This document shows positions 5,240-8,465 of a stretch of DNA of 8,465 nucleotides, one piece after another (positions within the stretch are counted from its first letter, which is position 1; each line of letters starts with the position of its first letter). The notes below the pieces were generated by a model. That model was given only the letters and a program-made list of their open reading frames with translations, was not told the origin of the DNA and did not search any database. This DNA comes from Candidatus Iainarchaeum sp. (GTDB lineage: Archaea > Iainarchaeota > Iainarchaeia > JAADDC01), in assembly GCA_013154145.1 (NCBI GenBank), contig JAADDC010000010.1:1-8465 (forward strand), given 5' to 3'. The position numbers were made by a program, and so were the translations under genes.

Positions 5240-6427
5240 TCAAAATAACGTTTTCTGAACCCCTTTCAGGAGGAGGCTGTGCCTCTTCCACTGGGAGACG
5301 GGCACCCTCATGCCCAAGGACCTTGCGTGCTCGAGGGCTTCCCGTAGGGATCCGAAGCGCAGGGGCTTTCCTTTCAGGGCGTTCCTCACGTTCTCCCTCA
5401 CCTGCCACACCCCCAGCGGCGCGTAGTAGCCCTCGTGGACCTCTCTCAGGATGAGCACAGACGCCCTGCGCCTCATCTCCACGAGCTTTTCGAGCACGGC
5501 GATCTTGGAGGCGTAGTAGGATCCTCCCACGTTAGAGGCGTACTCCCTGCGGCTGCGGCCCATTTCCCCGTCGGAGAGTATGACGAAGCTGCCCCTGCTC
5601 CAGAAGGACTTGGGGGCCCAGGCCTCCACCAGCTCGAAGGCCCAGGCTCCGGGGATGAAGAAGATGAAAAAGTGGTTGTCGTAGAGGTGGGAGTGGAAGA
5701 GCAGCACCTCCTCCACGCTGGGATACCCCCTCAGCTCCCTGAGGAGCTCCTCTGATATCATGGAGTCCACGGCGGTGATGGCCCAGCGGGTGGGCACCAT
5801 CCGCTTCTTTACGCCGAGAATGCCGGCCGACAGGTACCTGCTCAGTTCGTAGACGTCATAGCCCCTTTGATAGAGGTAAAGGACGGCGTCCCTCACCTTC
5901 ACCTCGTCGTAATAAAACCTCTCCACCCTCCTGTCCACCCTCGGATTTTCGGCCAGTTCCATGTCCTTCAGGGGTCCCCTGAAGCCGATGGGAGGGAAAA
6001 CGTTGGAAAAGCTGACGCTGGGCCTGGGCGGCTTCTCGAAGAAGAGGTCTGCCGCCACGGGAGACCTGCTCATGGCGATCTCCCGGACAATCTCTTCCAC
6101 GTCCCTTCGAACGTTTACCCGGCGGCTTCCGCCGCCAAGGGTCATTCGGAGGTCAAGGATGTCGTCGATGCCGAGGCCTTCCCTCACCCAGAGGGAAGGA
6201 TTGTCAGCCCTCCGGGGATCCTCCTGCGTGACCAGGGGCGTCACGTTCACGTCGGGGTAGCCGGACCAGCCCACGAGGAAGCTCGGAGGCGAGTAGCCGC
6301 TGAGCTCCGTGGAGAGCCGGACCTCCTTCACCCTCCTCCGGGCCTCCAGGATGGGGCACTTGGAGAGGCCGCACCAGAGCCTGCCCTTGCACCTTATACA
6401 TAACTCCGGCCTGATGACGCTGACCAC
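5240..6427 (-). CDS. nreA: NreA-type DNA repair protein with PCNA-binding tail
   Basis: The NreA family is an archaeal protein family linked to DNA repair through contact with the sliding clamp PCNA; its biochemical activity is not well defined. The protein has 395 residues. A Cys4 zinc motif lies at the very start (C10, C13, C19, C24 in CIRCKGRLWCGLSKC). It is followed by the family signature LSGYSPPSFLVGWSGYPDV (about 41-59), and the C-terminus is QKTLF, a short PIP box like that known for NreA proteins. The GTG at 6427 is the only sensible start, because no start codon occurs upstream in frame for many codons and the zinc motif must be kept. An AT-rich box (AATAAAAA on this strand, 6447-6454) is centred about 23.5 bases before it, suggesting a leaderless mRNA. 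It is divergent from the secretion ATPase gene and convergent with rnpB. The long frame continuing upstream across the ATPase gene is an antisense shadow. Confidence 0.9.
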   Translation of the reverse strand: MVSVIRPELCIRCKGRLWCGLSKCPILEARRRVKEVRLSTELSGYSPPSFLVGWSGYPDVNVTPLVTQEDPRRADNPSLWVREGLGIDDILDLRMTLGGGSRRVNVRRDVEEIVREIAMSRSPVAADLFFEKPPRPSVSFSNVFPPIGFRGPLKDMELAENPRVDRRVERFYYDEVKVRDAVLYLYQRGYDVYELSRYLSAGILGVKKRMVPTRWAITAVDSMISEELLRELRGYPSVEEVLLFHSHLYDNHFFIFFIPGAWAFELVEAWAPKSFWSRGSFVILSDGEMGRSRREYASNVGGSYYASKIAVLEKLVEMRRRASVLILREVHEGYYAPLGVWQVRENVRNALKGKPLRFGSLREALEHARSLGMRVPVSQWKRHSLLLKGVQKTLF

Positions 6428-6445
6428 TACCTTAGCAGAAGCAAG

Positions 6446-6455
6446 CTTTTTATTG
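6446..6455. promoter_or_regulatory. Shared AT-rich promoter element between nreA and the ATPase gene
   Basis: The sequence between the divergent starts is under 50 bases and contains one AT-rich block, CTTTTTATTG. On the minus strand it reads AATAAAAAG, centred 23.5 bases from the nreA GTG. On the plus strand it is centred 25.5 bases before an in-frame GTG at 6476, nine bases inside the ATG at 6467. One weak TATA box may thus serve both genes. Spacing is seen; function is inferred. Confidence 0.5.
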
Positions 6456-6466
6456 AAGGGATACCT

Positions 6467-8056
6467 ATGTTGGGCGTGGGCTATCTGGAAGAGCTCATAC
6501 GGGCAGCCAAGGAAGAGCAAAGAAGGGAAGAAGAGAAGAAGGCCCAGTCGGCCGTGAAGCCCGAGGAAGTGAAGCCCCAGGAGGAACAGCCCCAGGGAAA
6601 GCCCGTGAGGGTCGTCATAGAGGAGTACGGCAACGTAAAGATCGTGAAGGTAGAGGGGGAGCCCCTGCTCATATACGAGGTGCCCGTGCCCAAGCCCACG
6701 GAGGCGGAGCGAAAGATCATAAACATACTCAAGGACGCTGCCGCCCGGCTGATTGCCATCACGGGCACCCGGTTCAGGGACTTGGAGGCCAAGAAAAACT
6801 TTTACAAGCAAAAGGTCCTCGAGATCATCGAGAACTTCCCCGAACTGGGCATACCGCCCAACCGGAAGGAGTTCTACGCCGAGGCCGTCGTCAGGGAGAT
6901 GATAGGCTACGGTCTCCTTGACTTCCTGCTGTCGGACGACGAGCTGGAGGAGATCATGGTCATAGGCCCCAAGAGGCCCGTGTACGTCTTCCACAGGCGC
7001 TACGGCATGATGAAGACCAACATCATGTTCTTCAGGGACGAGGAGATTCGCGAGATCATCGAGAAGATCGCCCGGGACGTGGGCAGGAGGATCGACATCG
7101 AGAACCCGCTCCTGGATGCCAGACTGCCCGACGGTTCTCGTGTGAACGCCACCATACCGCCCGTCTCCGTGGACGGCTCCACCATCACCATCCGCAAGTT
7201 CCGGAAGGATCCCTACACGGTGGTGGACCTCATCAAGTTCGGCACCTTCACGCCCGAGATTGCCGCCTTCCTCTGGATGGCCGTGGACGGCATGGGGGCC
7301 AAGCCCGCCAACATCCTCATCGCCGGCGGCACGGGCTCCGGAAAGACCACCACCCTGAATGTGCTGGCGGCCTTCATCCCCGTCTACGAGAGGGTCATTT
7401 CCATAGAGGACACGGCGGAGCTGAATCTCCCCCTTGAGCACTGGGTGAGGCTGGAGGCCAGGCCCCCCGGCATAGAGGGGACCGGCGAGGTGAGCATGGA
7501 CGTGCTCGTGAAGAACGCCCTGAGGATGAGACCCGACCGCATCATCGTGGGTGAAGTGAGGCACAAGGAGGCCTTCACCCTCTTCACGGCCATGAACACG
7601 GGCCACGACGGTAGCATGGGCACCATCCACTCCAACTCGGCCAGGGACACCATCGTCAGGATCACCTCCCCTCCCATGGACGTCCCGGAGGTCATGGCCA
7701 CGGCCCTGGACTTCATCGTCGTGCAGCACCGCATACACGACAGGCGCAAGGGCACCATCAGGAGGATCACGGAGATCGCGGAGGTCCTCAACGACAACGA
7801 GAAGCCGCTGGTGAAGACCATATACGTCTGGGAGCCCAAGGAGGATGCCATGTTGCAGGTGGAGTCCTCCATCGCCTACTTGAAAACCCTCAGGGACTAC
7901 ACGGGGCTGGAGCTGTCGGACCTGGAAGACGAGCTCCAGAGGCGCACCGAGTTCCTCCAGGACCTCCTCAAGAGGGGCATCAGGGACATGAAGAGCGTCA
8001 AGAAGGAGGTGCAGAGGTACTTTGAGGAGGGGAAGAAGAGATGGCAAAAGCGTTAG
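6467..8056 (+). CDS. Type IV filament assembly ATPase (archaeal GspE/FlaI/PilB-like)
   Basis: This is a hexameric cytoplasmic motor ATPase of the type II/IV secretion superfamily, powering pilin assembly at the inner face of the membrane. It has 529 residues from ATG 6467. The start (to about 45) is rich in Glu, Lys, Pro and Gln and is probably disordered. An N-terminal domain runs to about 260, including ELEEIMVIG and DGSRVNATIPPVS with ITIRKF. The ATPase core follows: Walker A GGTGSGKTT (287-295, K293), Asp box SIEDTAEL (312-319), the Walker B region RIIVGEVR (358-365, catalytic E363) and His box GTIHSNS (385-391, H388). All key residues are intact. An in-frame GTG at 6476 fits the promoter spacing better than the ATG, so the protein may start MGYLEEL. 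It overlaps the following membrane platform gene by 16 bases. With the pilin genes upstream it very likely forms one pilus-like machine; specificity (adhesion, secretion, DNA uptake) cannot be told. Confidence 0.93.
   Translation: MLGVGYLEELIRAAKEEQRREEEKKAQSAVKPEEVKPQEEQPQGKPVRVVIEEYGNVKIVKVEGEPLLIYEVPVPKPTEAERKIINILKDAAARLIAITGTRFRDLEAKKNFYKQKVLEIIENFPELGIPPNRKEFYAEAVVREMIGYGLLDFLLSDDELEEIMVIGPKRPVYVFHRRYGMMKTNIMFFRDEEIREIIEKIARDVGRRIDIENPLLDARLPDGSRVNATIPPVSVDGSTITIRKFRKDPYTVVDLIKFGTFTPEIAAFLWMAVDGMGAKPANILIAGGTGSGKTTTLNVLAAFIPVYERVISIEDTAELNLPLEHWVRLEARPPGIEGTGEVSMDVLVKNALRMRPDRIIVGEVRHKEAFTLFTAMNTGHDGSMGTIHSNSARDTIVRITSPPMDVPEVMATALDFIVVQHRIHDRRKGTIRRITEIAEVLNDNEKPLVKTIYVWEPKEDAMLQVESSIAYLKTLRDYTGLELSDLEDELQRRTEFLQDLLKRGIRDMKSVKKEVQRYFEEGKKRWQKR
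8024..8031 (+). promoter_or_regulatory. Shine-Dalgarno site for the platform protein gene
   Basis: GAGGAGGG lies 9 bases before the ATG at 8041, within the ATPase coding region, supporting that start and translational coupling. Confidence 0.6.
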
Positions 8057-8465
8057 ACAGGTTAAAAGACATCTTCTCCCGGGGGAAGGAGGAGAAAGAG
8101 GAGAGTAGCATCGAGATTGACGAGCTGGTGGTAGACGAGATCGTCAAGAGGGTGCTGGAGAAGTACAGGGAGGAAGGAACTTACATCCCCGACGAGGAGC
8201 CCGTCCCCGAGAGCCTCAAGGAGATCATCACCGTCAGGACCATAACATCCAAGACGGCCCCGCCCCTGGAGTCCCACCCCTCCCCCTTCGTGAGGGCCGT
8301 GGGAAACATCTACAAGAAGCTGAAGGGCGTCGTCGACGCCCTGGCCGAGAGGCTCGTGAACAACCGCCTCATGAGGAAGATTGACTTTGACCTCTACGCC
8401 GCCAACATCAGGCTCACGGCCACCCAGTACGTGGCCATCGTCCTCACCCTCGCCCTCGTGGCCGC
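8041..8465 (+). CDS. Type IV pilus membrane platform protein (TadC/GspF/FlaJ-like), 3' end cut by the window edge
   Basis: The first 141 residues are present; the frame runs off the window. The visible part is mostly a charged cytoplasmic region: MAKALDRLKDIF, an acidic/basic helix at about 16-45, a Pro-rich linker at about 49-57, and an amphipathic helical section at about 83-115. The first membrane helix starts at about 128 (TQYVAIVLTLALV). The segment DLYAANIRLTATQYVAI is typical of the entry to the T2SSF membrane domain, where an aligned short helix precedes the first TM. The gene overlaps the ATPase gene by 16 bases, the standard pairing of motor and platform in archaeal pili and archaella. 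The family call rests largely on this pairing plus the layout, because the conserved membrane domain lies outside the window. Confidence 0.75.
   Translation, partial: MAKALDRLKDIFSRGKEEKEESSIEIDELVVDEIVKRVLEKYREEGTYIPDEEPVPESLKEIITVRTITSKTAPPLESHPSPFVRAVGNIYKKLKGVVDALAERLVNNRLMRKIDFDLYAANIRLTATQYVAIVLTLALVA

Noticed and set aside
5867..6403. 178-codon plus-strand frame
   Set aside because: It lies antisense within nreA, shows no recognisable domain and has a low-complexity His/Pro/Gly/Arg composition.
5240..8047. A 935-codon minus-strand frame spanning nreA and the whole ATPase gene
   Set aside because: Only the part from 6427 down is nreA. The upstream portion is antisense to a clear ATPase with all its motifs and is composed of His, Val, Leu, Gly and Asp in the manner of a GC-rich shadow frame.
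1..8465. CRISPR arrays, insertion sequences, integrases or att sites
   Set aside because: No repeated spacer-like units, transposase motifs or flanking direct repeats were seen; the window reads as ordinary chromosomal genes.

Overview
The window reads as a GC-rich, probably thermophilic archaeon, most likely a euryarchaeal-type lineage. The evidence is class III signal peptides on small pilins, an archaeal NreA protein ending in a PCNA-binding motif, an archaeal-type RNase P RNA, TATA-box promoters about 25 nt upstream of leaderless start codons, and heavy AGG use for arginine. A genus cannot be named from this sequence alone.

Layout. (1) Positions 1-2176, plus strand: the C-terminal part of a ThyX-like protein (fold of flavin-dependent thymidylate synthase) overlaps glyA (serine hydroxymethyltransferase) by 4 bases. 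GlyA makes the methylene-carrying folate or pterin that a ThyX enzyme consumes, so the pair suggests a one-carbon/thymidylate operon. (2) Positions 2163-3179, minus strand: an MscS-family mechanosensitive channel, convergent with and slightly overlapping glyA. (3) Positions 3201-3208: a perfectly palindromic TATA box serving mscS on one side and a pilin operon on the other, with the two GTG starts at the same distance. (4) Positions 3230-4913: six consecutive small type IV pilin-like genes. Every junction is a 4-base GTGA or TTGA overlap. The first two encode only 50 and 53 residues. (5) Positions 4989-5239: rnpB, recognised by its P1 helix, its P4 helix with the bulged U, and the conserved GGGTGAAACGG block. 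(6) Positions 5240-6427, minus strand: nreA, a DNA-repair protein with a Cys4 zinc motif and a terminal QKTLF PIP box, whose stop codon directly abuts rnpB. (7) From 6467 to the right edge, plus strand: the type IV filament assembly ATPase, overlapping the start of its TadC/GspF-like membrane platform protein, which runs off the window.

Regions 4 and 7 together form one archaeal type IV pilus or pilus-like machine: pilin subunits, a motor ATPase and a membrane platform. The locus is split by two information-processing genes, rnpB and nreA. No prepilin peptidase is visible here. Transcripts that begin at a promoter appear leaderless, whereas genes inside operons carry Shine-Dalgarno sequences.
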